Source: Alphaproteobacteria bacterium
GTDB taxonomy: Bacteria; Pseudomonadota; Alphaproteobacteria; Rhizobiales; Aestuariivirgaceae
Direction: 5' to 3'
DNA length: 13,671 bases
NCBI GenBank assembly: GCA_020441605.1
Contig: JAGRLX010000299.1
Location: forward strand, 1 to 13,671
The notes beneath the pieces were generated by a model. It made no database searches, was not told the DNA's origin, and was given only the letters and a program-made list of their open reading frames with translations. A program made the position numbers and the translations under genes. Below are positions 13,456-13,671 of this stretch, piece after piece (position 1 is the stretch's first letter; every line of letters begins with the position of its first letter).

Positions 13456-13478
13456 AACCATACTGCCCCATGTTGAAT
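13450..13478 (+). promoter_or_regulatory. Promoter candidate for clpX with a CtrA-like half-site
   Basis: TTGATT, a 17-base spacer and TTGAAT form a sigma-70-like pair. Overlapping its -35 box and spacer, TTAACCAT at 13454-13461 is a perfect match to the CtrA half-site of alphaproteobacteria. Transcription would start near 13485, leaving a leader of about 105 bases. CtrA control is inference from one half-site. Confidence 0.4.
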
Positions 13479-13590
13479 AGCAGTGGCGCGCGTGGCTGGG
13501 GCCAAAATTTGGATTGAACTGCGGCGCCCGTGGTGAAATCCCATTAAGGACTGCTGACGTAGTCTATCGGCAGACGTCCAAGGAGAGCAC

Positions 13591-13671
13591 ATGAGTAAAG
13601 CAAGCGGAAGCGACAACAAGAACACCTTGTACTGTTCCTTCTGCGGCAAGAGCCAGCATGAGGTGCGCAAG
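13591..13671 (+). CDS. clpX: ClpX ATPase, N-terminal fragment (runs off the window)
   Basis: The first 27 codons of the AAA+ unfoldase that delivers substrates to ClpP. After a short Ser/Gly/Asn-rich start the sequence reads [15 protein letters not shown], the first half of the ClpX zinc-binding domain with its CxxC pair; the second cysteine pair and the ATPase domain lie beyond the window. AAGGAGAG a few bases before the ATG is a strong ribosome binding site. Position directly after clpP confirms the call. Confidence 0.95.
   Translation, partial: MSKASGSDNKNTLYCSFCGKSQHEVRK

Noticed and set aside
13449..13477. E. coli-type sigma-32 promoter (CTTGATT ... CCCCATGT) upstream of clpX
   Set aside because: Both boxes look good but the spacer is only ten bases, two to three shorter than in groE or dnaK promoters; the sigma-70 reading of the same DNA has better spacing.
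1..13671. CRISPR arrays, insertion sequences, phage or toxin-antitoxin genes
   Set aside because: No regularly spaced repeats, transposase or integrase motifs, or small toxin/antitoxin pairs were seen on either strand.

Overview
The window reads as chromosomal DNA of a GC-rich alphaproteobacterium, most likely of the Rhodospirillales type. This rests on the gene content and order (PII gene start next to an NAD(P)H-hydrate repair gene; tRNA-Leu followed by trigger factor; clpP followed by clpX), on consistently GC-rich third codon positions, and on promoter-like signals in alphaproteobacterial style. No computed taxonomy was possible, so the order-level guess is inference.

Layout. (1) 1-35 is the first 11 codons of a PII signalling protein gene (glnB/glnK type) on the minus strand, with one good and one weaker sigma-54 promoter candidate behind it. 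(2) 351-2365 is a two-gene plus-strand unit: a small exported six-cysteine protein of unknown function, then the bifunctional NAD(P)H-hydrate epimerase/dehydratase Nnr. (3) 2367-4336 holds two divergent EamA/DMT-type transporters. (4) 4340-4558 is a small minus-strand protein with a strong ribosome binding site, followed by about 420 bases with no firm gene but with a short coding-like open stretch. (5) 4981-6138 is a zinc-dependent medium-chain dehydrogenase. (6) 6258-6342 is tRNA-Leu(UAG), followed by trigger factor (6396-7796) and a strong intrinsic terminator. (7) 8011-9870 holds a probable L-threonate dehydrogenase (ltnD-like) and, convergent to it, an ornithine cyclodeaminase/mu-crystallin family protein. 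(8) 10164-12660 is a two-gene unit for a secreted metzincin-type zinc metalloprotease with calcium-binding Asp-rich repeats and a small secreted protein with a fibronectin-III-like fold. (9) 12760-13392 is clpP, and 13591 to the window end is the start of clpX.

How it fits together. Trigger factor, ClpP and ClpX form the cytoplasmic protein-folding/proteolysis cluster that is normally contiguous (tig-clpP-clpX). Here about 4.9 kb of unrelated genes lies between tig and clpP. The most novel part is the secreted protease and its FN3-like neighbour, preceded by a near-perfect FNR/FixK-type dyad. They may be a protease and a partner or inhibitor, possibly controlled by oxygen or nitric oxide; this is inference. 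The rest of the window is metabolic and transport housekeeping. No insertion sequences, CRISPR arrays, phage genes or rRNAs were seen.
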